From Eucalyptus grandis (taxonomy: Eukaryota; Streptophyta; Magnoliopsida; Myrtales; Myrtaceae): DNA of 64,000 nucleotides. The notes beneath the pieces were generated by a model that saw only the letters and a list, made by a program, of their open reading frames with translations, had not been told where the DNA came from and did not search any database. The position numbers and the translations under genes were made by a program. Positions 46,754 to 59,047 of the stretch are shown in pieces. The first letter of the stretch is position 1, and each line of letters opens with the position of its first letter. The DNA is taken from NCBI RefSeq assembly GCF_016545825.1, contig NC_052613.1, forward strand, positions 34,732,844-34,796,843, in the 5' to 3' direction.

Positions 46754-47708
46754 TTTCTTGCAGTGCAGAGATGAGCTTGCCGGGTATCTGGACGGCAGGG
46801 TGTCCGACCATTACTTGTTTGGGGACCCAGCCTTGTTCTTAGCTAGGGACGGTCTTTTATATCCTTTCCAAAGATACTGCAAAAGGATACTTAAGTACAA
46901 CAAATATAATTTCAAATAATCAATGCCATATTCTAGCAAGTTTTGCAGTTATGAAAATTATATTAGGGTCAACAGTTACGACACTTTTTTTTTTTTTTTT
47001 TTTAAGCTTTTACTGAAATCGGTAATTTGTCTTTCAGTGTTCTTGCTCTAGAGCCTAGGGGCATGCCAGGTTATCTAAGCATTTATCATCATCTATAGGT
47101 TTCTTGATACAGGTAGCGATGGACCAGTGGAAAGTCGCAACATCAACATATTTGACAGTAACCGTGACATTTGGAGTCTAGCAACAAAGATTCAAGTTAA
47201 TGATTTAATTAAAACGGGTACTGAAGTAGCTGATTACATCATTGCCAGTAGTAATATTTAGGATTGGTGTTCTTCAAGCAATCAGAATTTCCTCCGAAGT
47301 TTCGACTACAATTGGATAGGACAATTTGGGCTGGAATTAAAATGCACTGCTGTCTGCATTGGCAACGATATCTGTTATTTCAACGTGAATGGTTTGTGAG
47401 CGAGTTTTTGCTTTTGCTTGGCAAAGAATTTGGGGGAGAAAAAGTAGTTGAGCATCCCAATATTCATATACACTGGAATGATACCTATAGTTTAATAGTT
47501 TAATCTTGCTATCAAGCACCCTTAACAGAGACAAACTCAAAATACGACTTCTGATGGGATCATGAAATTTACTTTTGAATCTTTCTTGAAGTGCAGCAAG
47601 TGGCATGATTAGACTCATATATATAAGTCCAAAATATAGGATGCAGGGATGCTTCAGAATCACTCTCAAACTGCTATTTGTTACAAAACTAAATCAAATC
47701 AAATGGGT
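46754..47708. other. Intergenic, no gene identified
   Basis: A poly-T run lies at 46987-47004. A minus-strand open frame at 47337-47669 lacks an ATG and any recognised domain. It may hold upstream remnants of the FRS gene. Confidence 0.3.
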
Positions 47709-47942
47709 TCATGGTTGACGGCAGCATTTCAATTCTGGGCCAACTTCTTGGGTGCAATGTACTTGATTGAGGAGACCTGTGGTTGCGTGAGCAAGGCCAA
47801 GCCTAAATGTCACAAACCACAATGACGTAATTACCAGATTTATTATACGCTTTAATTCCTCAACTTCTGTGACTGTAGCTAGCCTCCTGGGGATCTCATC
47901 AGAGTTAGACATGGTTGTGTTAAGGCTATCCTCTTCATCCAT
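47709..47942 (-). CDS. Hypothetical small protein or first exon
   Basis: A 77-codon frame starts at a true ATG (47942) and begins MDEEDSLNTTMSNSDEIPRR, with an acidic, natural-looking N-terminus up to about residue 32. A more hydrophobic part follows. It lies 0.4 kb downstream of the TNL gene on the same strand. It may be a first exon with its continuation lost. No family was recognised. Confidence 0.25.
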   Translation of the reverse strand: MDEEDSLNTTMSNSDEIPRRLATVTEVEELKRIINLVITSLWFVTFRLGLAHATTGLLNQVHCTQEVGPELKCCRQP

Positions 47943-48355
47943 AATGGCCGCTTAGCTATAGATGATGATAATGTGCTTAGATAGATAGGTATCATCAGGC
48001 GGTATGATAATTCGAGCAAGCACTATTTATCAAAGTACATTTTTCACCTTATGTCTCGTAAAATACCACAGTACATCTCCTCACTCAAGACGTGCATTTA
48101 TTGTAGAAAAATCCTTACAGGAGGACACGTGAACAACGTATTTTGAGCTGTCCACACTCATCAGTAGTGAAAAGATATTGTGATCATAAAAGAAACAGGA
48201 CTTACATTCGTTCTTGAAAGGATAATGAATTAAGCCGGTTCAGAAGTTACAAGAAAATACATTTCAACTGGATTGTACTTTTGGCTAGCTAAATCAATAG
48301 CATATCCACGTAGTTGTATGCAAATAAGGAAGTCGTGCACTCTCTTCCTACATTT

Positions 48356-51300
48356 TCAGGAAGGAAGAGATGGCGAGAAAAAATGTCTACCCAATTGACA
48401 CACACAGATGCCTAACCTTCTCATCATCAAACATCTTGGACTTCCAAATACCGTATCAAATGTATCAGATTTCGAGACCCAAACCTGGTCAATCCGCAGC
48501 ATCTCACAATCACGCAATTGCAGAGATTTCAGATTCTTGAAGCTTGAAGGATCAGGCAACTCAACCAAAGAGTTGCATCCATAGATGCACAAGTCTTCCA
48601 GCGAATCTAATCTTCCTTGAATCTTGACAAGATTATGACACTGCTGTAGATCAAGTTTTGTGAGTTTCTTCAAGTTCGAGAGATCAGGCAATCTCTCAAG
48701 CAGAGGGAGCTCACCTAGCTTTAGCACTGTCAGCTTCTCCAAACCCTTAAAGCTTTGAATCTCAGTTAGACCATGACACTGCAGCAGGTGAAGTTCAGTT
48801 AGCTCCATCAAGTTTGAAAGATTGGGTAATTTCTCGAGTTGTAGAATATTGATGAGCTTCAAATTTCTCAGATTTTCCAAGCTTTGAATACTTTGAAGAT
48901 CGATCAGATTACGAGAGTGTCCCAAATGCAGTTCATTGAGCTTCTTTAAGTTTGAAAGGTCAGGTAATTTCTCATTTGTATTCAATGCTCTAAGGTCCAA
49001 AGTTTGAAGATTCTTCAAACTTTCAAGGCCATGGACATCTGTTATTGCAGAAGAATAGATCCTCAGCTCCAATAGTTCCTTGAAATTTGATAGATCTAAC
49101 GATATTTCCAATGATCGGGAGGATTTAATAAGCAAGCACAATAAACTTGATGGAAGCCTAGGGAGAATCTGCAGGTTAAAACAAAGAAGTTCAAGTCTTT
49201 TGAGTTCAGAGAGAAGACCAATGTCTCGATGGAGGACAGTTATGTTGTCACAGGACAACTTTAGAGACTCCAGATTGCATAAATTTCCAATCCACCATGG
49301 TGATGGATCCCGTCCAAGCTCAGTCATGTCCACACAAGTAGAATCCTCTTCAGCCAAACAAAACTCGGGAACTTGAGAAATCTCCAAATTCAACTCTGTC
49401 AGATTTATCAGGTTTGAGAGATCCGGAAGTCTCTTCATCGAATTAGTACCAATATGCAAACTGAGGAGGCTTTCGGGAAGCTTCGGGATGTTACATATTC
49501 TAGTATTTGAAAATTTCAAGATCTCCAAAGATGATAATCTCACAATATCTTCAGGTATTGTCCCCTCCAGACATTGGCAGAACTCTGCATCTATCTCTTT
49601 CAACTTCTCCAACATCCCAATTGCACTGGGTATACTTCTTATGGAACTACCACACATCCTTAGTATTTTCAAATTTTTCAAGTTCCCAAGTGATTTGGGC
49701 AACTCAGCAATATGTGTGTGGGACAGATTCAGCACGACTAGTGATTCCAAATTCCAAATTGAGTCTGGAATTTTCTTGAGCAACTTACACCCACTCAGAG
49801 ACAAGTGTTCAAGCTTTACAAGCGCTCTAATCTCTAGATGAGGTTGAGAAACTTCAACATTTTCCAAAGAGAGCCTTGATAGAGAGGTTAAGTTACCAAT
49901 TGAACCGCAGTTACTTACTGACAGCCCCGGGACTTCTCTTATGGAAGTGCAGTCAATAAGAAGTTCCTCCAGCGATTCTAAGTTGGCCATCTCTTCTGGC
50001 AGTTTGCAAAGTTCACGACAGAACCTTAAGTTCAAAAGAACTAACTGCGTCAACTGCCCTATAGATTTGTCAATCTGAACCAATCTTCCACAGCTTTCAA
50101 GAATCAACTGCTCTAAATTTACATTTGAAGATAAGTCGGGAGTTTTATGCATGTGTGCACAACCAGTCAAATTCAAAACTTTTAATTTCCTTGCCATCTG
50201 TACCAAAGCGATCAAATAATTAAACCATCATGGATTGAATACAGAGGCTGCAACTACAAAAATATAGTGGGTATCACTGAAAAGAATAGTACCTTTATAT
50301 GACTCCAACCATCCCAACTTTCTGACAACGTACTCCATGATAGATCAAGAATGACCATGTTCGTCATGGAAAAAGTAGTCAATGTAAGTACTGGAGGAAA
50401 ATTATGCCATGAAAGGCATCTCAGCTCAGATAGGATGGGTGCATTCATAGGGAAACTAGTTGCTGGAAAGCCACTCGTAGGCCAATTATCCTGGACAGGC
50501 CTCATTTCTAGGTATCTCAGATCTGATAGCCTCCCTAACTCTTCATTAGTAAAAGACTGCTGCAAATGGTCATCAAACTCCAGACAAAGAGCTTTTGTGT
50601 GTTCTGTTCCCTATAAGAGAATAAAAAAAGAGACAAGTAAATGATATTTAGTCAAAAGAAGAGACAAGTAAATGATACTTAAGCAACAAATAATCTTCCC
50701 TTCAAACACGAAAGTAATATGAGCATTGCTTACAGATAAATACGTCACTAGAGCAATGAGTGGACAATAATTTCAAATAAGTCCCCTTATTTTAAGTGAA
50801 CAATCAATGTGAAAAGGCATAAAATGTATCAATTTGATGGAAACAAAAGTACATAAATGCAATTTTACCTTCTTTCCAATAACAACCTCAGAAGCTTCCT
50901 TAGGATTCCATAGTATGGTCTGTTTCTCTAGTTGCATGTTACATTTTTGGTGAACAATGTCTCTACCAAAGTCTCTTAGCTGATTGTGCATCCATAGCTT
51001 ATTGTCTTTTCCAATTTTTATCAAAGACATCTGCTGAAGGGTTTGAAGACCTTCACCTGGGAAGAGTTCGGAATCATTCCATATGTGAAACACAACCCTT
51101 TTATCAAATCCAATAAAAAGACAAGCTATATCCAGAAAAATCCGCTGTTGACGTTTATCCAAAGCGTCATAAGATATTTTCAACTTTCTCGTAACTTCCT
51201 CATTTGGAACCTTTTCCAACTTCTCCAATGTAACATCCCAAACATCTTTCCCCTTACCCGAAAGTAGCGAACCTATAACCTCAAGAGCAAGAGGAAGTCC

Positions 51301-52595
51301 TCCGGTCATTTTCACCACTTCATTGGAGGAAGCAGCATACTCATCTGAAGGATGATCTCTTCCAAAAGCATGTTTGCAAAAAAGTTGAAGAGATTGACCG
51401 AAGTCCATTTCAGAAAGCTCATAAGTAGTACAACAGACCTCAGGCACATTGAAAACATCCATGTTTCTACTGGTGATAATTATCCTACTTCCCAAACCAA
51501 ACCCCCCTAGTGTTCCCATAAGTTCATTCAAATGACTCTTTTTACCAACATCATCAAGTAGAAGCAGAACCTTTTTGCCCCACAACCTTTGCTTTATTTC
51601 CTTGATTCCATTATCAGCATTACTAACATTGGGCAAGTTTATTTTGAGGATATCATAGAGTAGCTGATTCTGCAAACGCTCGATGTCCTTTCTCCCTGAA
51701 GCTTCTCTGACATTAGAAAGAAAGCAACGATTTTCAAAACGATGTGAAAGCCTGTTGTAGATTATTTTGGCAAGAGTAGTCTTTCCTACACCCCCCATAC
51801 CATGAATTCCAAGAATTCTTACATCCTCTGAATCACCACACATCATTGTATCGATTTTCTTCACATGACTTTCAACTACAATCAAGCAGTCGGTTACCAG
51901 CAGATAAGCCATTTTCAACTCATCTATAACCTTCTGGACAACTGTCTTTACCAGTACTCCATCGCCTCTAATATAATGGAAGGGAAAAAGAAAAAATAAT
52001 TAGAAGGACAAGGTGAGATTATGAAAACACCCCGCCAAAATTACTACCCCAAAATGACATACCTGATGACCCATCCCATTAGGTTGGCAACATCCTTGAG
52101 AGCAGCTTTCCACTTACTGATATTGTTCCCATCAAATTTCTTTTCATGTGAAAGAAAGGCTTCTTTATAAGACCCACATTGATAACGGACATCTGATGGA
52201 GTAACATGATAAAAAATGGGCATAACCATCTGTCTCCTTGTTTTCCTACACTCCATCATTTCGACTAACTCATTAAGACACCATTTACTAATGGCATAGT
52301 TTTTGGAAAAGATGGGAATTGCAATTTTTGAATGCCTGATAGCTTTGAGCAAATCAGGACCAAACTCCTCTCCAATGTGGAGCTCTTCATTGTCTATAAA
52401 TGTGCGGATTCCAGCATCTCTCAAGCGTTGATAGAGGGAATCTACAATGCCAAAGTGAGTATCTGGCCCTCTAAAACTCAAGAAAACATCATAGTCATAT
52501 CCAGATGACATGGAGGTTGTTTCTGTCACAGCTGCTAAACAGCCATTATTGACAGCCAATGAGGATGCTGAGTCACTGACAGAAGTTACCTCCAT
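48356..52595 (-). CDS. TIR-NBS-LRR (TNL) disease-resistance protein, four exons
   Basis: Minus-strand exons are 52595-52063, 51967-50869, 50610-50293 and 50197-48356. All introns have GT..AG ends, phases agree, and 1263 residues result. TNLs are cytosolic or nuclear immune receptors whose TIR domain makes signalling nucleotides on activation. The TIR domain (about 35-175) begins YDYDVFLSFRG. NB-ARC (about 200-540) has P-loop GIHGMGGVGKTT (231-242), RNBS-A, kinase-2 KKVLLLLDDV, RNBS-B GSRIIITSR, GLPL and RNBS-D motifs. The MHD position reads MHN (504-506). From about 550 on come LRRs of the LxxLxxLxLxxC type to the end. The frame is open upstream to a GTG at 52610, but the first ATG is 52595. 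All motifs and splice sites look intact; the effector recognised is unknown. Confidence 0.92.
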
Positions 52596-53250
52596 GTTTG
52601 TTTCTGTCACAGCTGCTACTCCTTCCCACCTCAGAGATTCCGTGTTCTCACCTGCTTTATGAGAAATGTTAACCGATAGTGGCCATAATGAGACTTCAGG
52701 CTATAGCAGCACACACAGCAACCTGAAGGAAATTTATTCCATCCAAACAGAATTTATTTATTTTTAAGTTAATCTTGGTAATATGCAGCCTATTCGTGCA
52801 GATAGTAGCTACGATTTGTGAAATAAAGAGTCCAAAATGCTCTTCAATGAGTACATTTTCATAGACTTCTAGCTGATTAAAGGAAACCAAAAAGGAAATT
52901 ATGTAGCAGTTATTATAGATGCATTACAAGCAACATTAGCCAAAACAATCCCTTCATCTGAGGGATGACTGTCTTTTTCATGTTTGTATTGTATAATGTG
53001 GCTCACCAATTGGTCACACTGTTTTTTGGTAACTCTATAGCTGGACTGGACCTAGTGGAACTGAACTTTGAATGAATAATTTGTGAAAAGCGAGTAAAGG
53101 TAGTTCATTTCAATTCAGGTACAGGCACCAGCATATGTTTAAAGTTGGAAAAACTCATCATCCTATCAGGTCAATATTATAAACTGAGTGTGGAACATTT
53201 TGCTGTGACTCAAAGCATGCAGAAAATCTTTTTTGTTGTGAACGTGTTAC
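52596..53250. other. Spacer between TNL and proline-rich frame
   Basis: The TNL frame is open upstream of its ATG as far as a possible splice acceptor at 52699 (gctgctatag), so an extra 5' exon is conceivable. Another acceptor-like site (tttccttcag) lies at 52723. No complete coding exon is demonstrated. Confidence 0.3.
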
Positions 53251-53863
53251 CTGAGATGACAACATGAGGCTTTTCCAAAGACAATAATGGTTGATGTTTG
53301 AAGGCCTGCATTATTGTGGGTTCAACAATATTTCGCATCGTAATTTCATCTTGAGACAGTTCAGAAGAAGACATTATTTGCTCCACCTGAGCCACAGACG
53401 GAGGAGAAGGAAGTGGTAGAGGAGGGGCAGGAACAGAAGAAGCTCGAGGTGAATTATTCACAATGGGTGATGGAGGAGTTCCCGAAATAAGTGACTTAGG
53501 AGAATGGGCTTGAGGAAGGGTATCAAATGGTACTCTTTTAAAACTCTTCAATGAGGATGCACCTCTTGATCGGGGAGGAGGTGGTGGTGGAGGAGGAGGA
53601 GGAGGGGGAGAAGCCAATAAGGACGTTTTGGATTGTACAGAGGAAGAAGATGATGAACCCGTGAAATCAGACAGTGAGGATGACTGACCATTCCCTTGCA
53701 CTACGTAACCATATTGTCGATCCAAATCAAAACTTGGTGAAATGGAGGGTGAGTTTGTGGCTAATTCAAAAGTTCCAAAAGATCCCTCAAGAGCTGACTG
53801 AACAGAAGTTTCTGACAGCAAAGGTAGTGTTGGTGGCAGAGTTGAGGTAGACTCAGCATTGGA
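53251..53863 (-). pseudogene. Proline-rich reading frame in phase with the kinase gene
   Basis: Minus-strand reading from 53863 (SNAESTSTLPPTLP) runs open for about 204 codons. It includes a Ser-rich run, twelve consecutive prolines (about 53574-53611) and NIVEPTIMQAFKHQPLL. It reaches a good donor, CAG|GTAACA, at 53251. There is no plausible ATG of its own. It is in the same frame as the preceding kinase-derived exon, separated only by the TAG at 53864-53866. Formin-like or other Pro-rich scaffold proteins come to mind, but no diagnostic domain is visible. It may be a nonsense-mutated continuation of the kinase gene or a separate decayed gene. Confidence 0.5.
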
Positions 53864-55410
53864 CTATACTGTCAGTTCTGCAACTACATTCTCTTCAGGA
53901 CTTGGTTTTCCACAAGTCCCCCTATTGTTGAAGTACTCCAGTGCTCCTAGAGGAGGAAAGTCTCAGACAATAAGACCATAGGCTGTTATTGCATCAAACT
54001 ACTAGAGTATGTGAAAGCTTACCATAGACTCTGTCAGCAACTTCCATCACCCCTCCATTGGGCGGGTTCCTGTAAGAGAATATCCAGAGTAAGGCCATAG
54101 TGCACCATGATTTATCCATATGCTTCACATCAAGCATCTTGACACACTAGAATTACACTCATGTAAAACCAAAAGTCCGTGTTACTTCATTTCACCGAAG
54201 GACGTAACATGCAATTTCTGGTGGAGAAACATTCTCTCTCTAGACTAGGAGAGATTGTGAGGCCGTAAACCAATAATTTAGTTGGGGGAGTGGGAGCTAC
54301 CTGCTGTTGTTGTTCATTGCGTAAAATGTGCATAGTAAAAGGTCAAACATGAAGAAACTAGATGATCTAATCGTAAACTTCGGCAGTTTCTAAAAACTCG
54401 ACTCACCGTGTCCTCTCAGACAAATCATTGTTCACTTCGATGACCTGTTCAGGCAGTGGCTGTGACTGCCGGTCTTCAATCATCCTCCGTACTTCCGACA
54501 TGGAAGGCCGCCTCTGATGGAGGTTGGATGCACAAGCCATGGCCACCTGCATCAGTCCCACTAACTCATCCTGAAAATTCTGGTATTCTCCCAGCTCAGG
54601 ATCGAAATCATAAACAGTCCAGTGCCTTCTAGTTGTGGGCTTAACCAAACAAGCAAGATCAGCCCCATCAGGTTTCCCAGTTAGAAGCTCCACAAGCAAC
54701 ACCCCAAAGCTGTAGACATCGTCCTTCTGGGGGTCAGCGGCCTTCAATGCGCCTACTGGAGGCGCCTGGATGCTGGTCAGGCCATAATCGGAAACTAGCG
54801 GATCATAGGATGCCGTGAGGAGGACATTGGTTGACTTGATTTTTCCATGGAAGACATTGGGACCTTGAGCGTGCAAGTACTCTATGGCCCGGGCGGCTCC
54901 AAGAGCGATGCCGTGCCTGATTTCCCAGCTTAGCCTGGTCTTTTCCGACCCTACGCCTCCATGTAAAAGTCCAAACAAGCTTCCCAGGGGCACGTAATCA
55001 AATACCAGGATTTTCTCGTCTCTACTGTAGTAGTAAGCCATCAGCGGGAGTAGATTCTCGTGTCGCATCGCTCCCAACGCAATCATCGTCTTCCTGAATT
55101 CGCCCACGGGTAAGGCCACATCCCTCAGCCTCTTCACAACCACAGTCGTCCCGTCCTCCAGGACCGCCTTGTAAGACGTCCCCATGGTCCCTTTACCCAA
55201 AACCTCAGCACTGCCCCTCAACAAGTCCTCCAAGTCAAACTCCTTCGCCAAAGGGTCCAAGAAGACCAGCTTGTTAGCTGCGCGTGTCAGTTCCTCCGGC
55301 TCGGCCCGAGCCGCTCCCGGTGGCCTGTTCGGCGGATTGGCCGATACCGATGCTCTCCTCCTCTTGTTACCTAACCTTCGCCAGAGATCACTGAGAGTTC
55401 CCGACATCAT
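53864..55410 (-). CDS. Truncated RLK902-like pseudokinase, spliced to a foreign-looking tail
   Basis: Exons on the minus strand are 55410-54407, 54069-54023 and 53946 down to TAG 53864, giving 377 residues. Exon 1 is the cytoplasmic part of an RLK902/RKL1-type LRR receptor kinase: a basic juxtamembrane start (RRLGNKRRRA), FDLEDLLRGSAEVLGKGTMG, Lys93 in VVVKR, and MACASNLHQRRPSMSEV near the end. The catalytic loop reads HGKIKSTN (no HRD Asp), DFG is DYG, and the usual GYRAPE stretch is absent, so activity is unlikely. The LRR, signal peptide and membrane segment are missing, and nothing upstream supplies them. The exon 1 donor (CACG|GTGAGT) and the following sites keep the frame into an unrelated acidic piece (VADRVYGALEYFNNRG). 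Translation of the ORF without splicing would stop at once (TGA in the donor). ATG 55410 is the first in frame. Confidence 0.7.
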
Positions 55411-56988
55411 AACCAGACAAAGAGAACCCCGAGAACGATACAATCACAGTATGCCCAGCTATGGCAGCGTGAGGTGATTCTTTCTCTTCGGTTCTTCATC
55501 CTATTAGCTCCAGGTCTTCTTCTTGCCCTTTCCCTCCCGGTCAACGATGCCACTAGTAGGAAAAGTCTCATTGGCGTAAGAAGAAAGCTACTTTTTGGTC
55601 AACAATGATCGACAGCGTGATGTGATTTAATACTATTAATTGTCAGACACGTTATTCCCTAGAGATGCTTCTTATTTGTCAATTTCGGTTGAGGAAATGT
55701 ATACCGGGGGGGAGAGAGAATGCATTTGAGGATTTTCAAGGGATTTCGGGGTATGAATAACCTATTTTTAAATTAATATGAATACTCTTTACATTTTTAA
55801 AATAAATTACGAGTTAGACTAAGCTTTTTGAGCTATGTAAGTTTAGATTTGTTGACATGATCCAGACCAAATTTCAAATTGAACATTATCACGAAAGGTA
55901 GAGTTAATTTAGACCAAAGAAAATAGCTTTCACAAGTTACATTATTTTTCACTCTAGAATATGAAATTTGCTTTTAATTATGATCATAGGGACCCACATT
56001 GGAAGCTTGAATAGGACTCAAGTGCATTAAAGTTCTGTTACAAAATAAAAATTTGAGAACTCAAATACATCCTTGAGACAAGTATCAAAATCCGTTATTT
56101 TACCAATTCAAAAACTGTTTTATGTTGTCAGCTATCTTTAAGTTGTTGTTCTAAAGGGAGTGTGTTTGAGAATTGTCAATTAGCCTTACAAAAATGTGGT
56201 CAAATGTATTAAATTATGACTCGAGTTTAAACGTTTGTAAAAATACGATTCGCTGAATTTTTGAAGGATTACAAAAGAGGAAATAATAGAATAAAAAAAA
56301 AAAAAAGAGCAAAGCCTCTGTTACCTGCAGGTTCATCCTTGAAGAACGAAGCTGATCGTGGGGCCCGGTAGGCACCCGTATAAGAAGATACGAATTTCTT
56401 TTTCGGAAGCTTGCTGAAAGTTGTTATCCTTTTGGGGCCCAGCACACACAATTTTCGGCCATGCAAACAAAAGAAAGGAAAGAAGCGTCTCTCCCACGTG
56501 AAGCCAAAAGGAGGTGGGCCTAAGGTCAAACTTTTGACCTTAGGCACACATATAAATTAAAAAAAAACGTCCAAGGAAGCGCGCGGCTGAAACCCCAAGT
56601 AAGAAGAAAGGAGCCGCACGTCAACACTGCTTTGGAAGAGCTGCAAGTTTTGCAAATCCGTACGTACGTAACACGTTAAACTTTGAGCTTGAACGCAGGG
56701 TAATTTTATGTTATAAGTTTATGTTCAAGTAAGTTATTTATTTATAAATATTTTGGATTTGGAGTTAAATTTAGGTATGAGGAACATTCGAGCGTGTGAA
56801 TGATTGAAAACTCTAATTCTCCGATTATAGTGGATTATTTATTGGCTCTTCTCGTGGATATATGTACCAATATTTAAACCGAACCACGTAAATTTCTAGT
56901 GTCCTTTTTTTCTTATTTATTTATTTCTTTGATAATTTTGCATTGACGTAAATTGCAAGATCCCGTCATTTTCGCGTATTATATTCTA
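55411..56988. other. Upstream flank of the kinase gene, no gene seen
   Basis: No LRR-coding frame is present, which confirms truncation of the receptor. The rest is AT-rich. A poly-A tract lies at 56293-56306 with only short open frames around it. Confidence 0.4.
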
Positions 56989-57659
56989 GGGATAAGTGTT
57001 AAAGTCCTACAACTTATCACGAAAATGCATTTCAATCCTAAAACTTGCAAAAAGTACATTTAAGTCCTAAAACTTGTCAAATTGTTTCAAATGAGTCCTA
57101 AGATTGATGCTGTTAGTCTTTTCCGTTAAAAATGCGACGTGGCATTTTAAATAATTTTTATTTTCCAGGTTTATTTTTTAATTAATTTTTATCCATTTTT
57201 AAAAATAATTAGATTTAAAAACCAAAAAATTTAATTTATTCTTATCTTACTTTCAACAAAAACTAAAAAGAAAAGTTAAAAAATTTATTTTTAAAATTTT
57301 TAAAAATAAATTTAAAAAATAATGTTAACTTTTTAAATATGTTTTTTAATAAATATTTTAAATTTTTTTAAATTTTTTGGTGAAAATAAGATAAAATGAA
57401 TAAATTTGATTTTTAGTTTTTAAATCTAATTTAAAAAAATAATTAACAAAATAATTAAAAAATAATTAACAAAATTCACGTGGAAAATAAAAATTATTTA
57501 AAATGCCACATCAGCATTTTTAACGGAAAAGGCTAGCGGCGTCGATTTTAGGACTCGTTTAAAACAATTTAACAAGTTTTAGGACTTAAATGCATTTTTT
57601 GCAAATTTTAGTGAAATGCATTTTCGTAACAAGTTATAGGATTTCTAGAACACTTATCC
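56989..57659. mobile_element. MULE-like MITE with perfect 9-bp duplication
   Basis: Inverted arms of about 190 bp contain 'aagtcctaaaacttg' and 'ttaacggaaaag' phrases on both sides. The ends are GGGATAAGTG and CACTTATCC. The flanking duplication tatattcta is perfect (56980-56988 and 57660-57668). The interior is AT-rich; unlike most others it lacks a GC-rich core. Confidence 0.82.
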
Positions 57660-57889
57660 TATATTCTAACAAGATGGCTATAACGTTCACTTTGAATACA
57701 TGAAAACAAGGCCACCAACATGGAAATCACGATTTTCAAACCCATTTAAAAATATTATTTTTAATCAAACATTTTTATTAAGATGATTGAAAGAGAATAA
57801 ATTGGGGTGTTTCCTTAAACATCGCCAATCGTAATTAAAGTCAACGTTTAAACATAGTCTCCACATGGTTATGAGTTTGCTTTGCTTAC

Positions 57890-58260
57890 CGCATCTAGTT
57901 GACATGTCATTTCGAGTGTCATCTCATATGTCCTTTGTCGTGTCATCTTGTGTACTTAATCTATAGTTATACCACATCACTATTTTGTTACATCGTCTCA
58001 GTTGTTTTTTGCCACATCATTATACATGTCCATGCTAGATCATTATGCATGCTTACATCGTTTCTTTGCCATGTCATCTTACATGTCTTTTTTCCATGTC
58101 AACATGCATGTCTATGCTCCGTCATCATGTATACTTACACCATCTCTTTGCCAAGTCATCTTTCACGGCAGCTCATCGTGCATGCTTCCGCCATCATTTT
58201 GGCACATCATCTTGCATAGCTCACTATGCCACCTCACTGCTCGCTGACATCTTCATTTTG
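57890..58260. repeat. ATGA-type dispersed repeat, reverse sense
   Basis: It is rich in CATCAT, ATGTCATC and GTCATCTT words, the complement of the ATGATG sequence at 7030-7680 and 24250-24740. The Cys/His/Ser-rich frames over it are composition artefacts. Confidence 0.4.
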
Positions 58261-59047
58261 CTTACAAATAATGTATTACTGATCGTGAACAGTAGTTATT
58301 TTATGACTAAATCATGATCTGGGGGCATGAGATTATTTTTTCCTTTCAGAAAGCCTAACATCGAGTAAATCTCAGCAATGAAATGGCTCGTTAATGTCGT
58401 AAAATTAGACACGGCCTATCTAATTGAACTCATCATGTAAAGTATTTTTAGGTTTGAGATGTTTGAGCTTAAGATAGAAAGTGCAGTTGAGTAGAGTCAA
58501 CTCATCAATGCATCAGAGCTCAGTAAGTATCGATTTTCATGCTTGAACTCAAGCTAGAGGGAATACACGAATTTACCGCGTAGCGAAGCTTGTCATCACC
58601 TACCTAGCCCATACTTGATAGTGCAAGTATATGCCTTGAGGCATGATATCAGAGAGGTTGTCCACTATCAATTAAGCGAACGTCCCGAGATTCAAACAAT
58701 TGTAGATGATTTAATTAATAAATATGTTGCTCCTCGTTAGGATTGTGGTCATGGACTCAGGGCAAAAATTTCCCCTAAAGCAGAGGAACTATTGTTTAGT
58801 TGATTGAACCCAAACTCCTGTTCACAGCATTAGTGATTAACTCTTGTCTCCTTTAGTTCATTCGAGATTGGAAAAGCTATGAGATCAAATTACGTGTAAT
58901 ATTCCCAAAAATAATGGAATTTCGAAAATGAATATAAAAAGGAAAAAATATATGAAAAAAAGGAATGGAGCCTTCTGGACATGAGTGCCGATGGCAAGCG
59001 TGGGATTGGAGGAGACAATTCAAGGAAGTTTCCTTGTAGGAGTTATA
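58261..59047. other. Intergenic, no gene seen
   Basis: No frame, element end or RNA gene can be supported. Confidence 0.3.

Noticed and set aside
52596..52610. TNL start at 52610
   Set aside because: The codon there is GTG; the first in-frame ATG is at 52595.
53251..53863. Formin assignment for the proline-rich frame
   Set aside because: A poly-proline run alone is not diagnostic; no FH2 or other formin domain is visible nearby.
54403..54406. Kinase ORF ending at the TGA at 54403
   Set aside because: That TGA is part of a strong GTGAGT splice donor, and a matching acceptor and phase follow at 54069.
57899..58317. Cys/His/Ser-rich frames in three phases
   Set aside because: All three phases look alike because the DNA is a short-word repeat, not because a protein is encoded.
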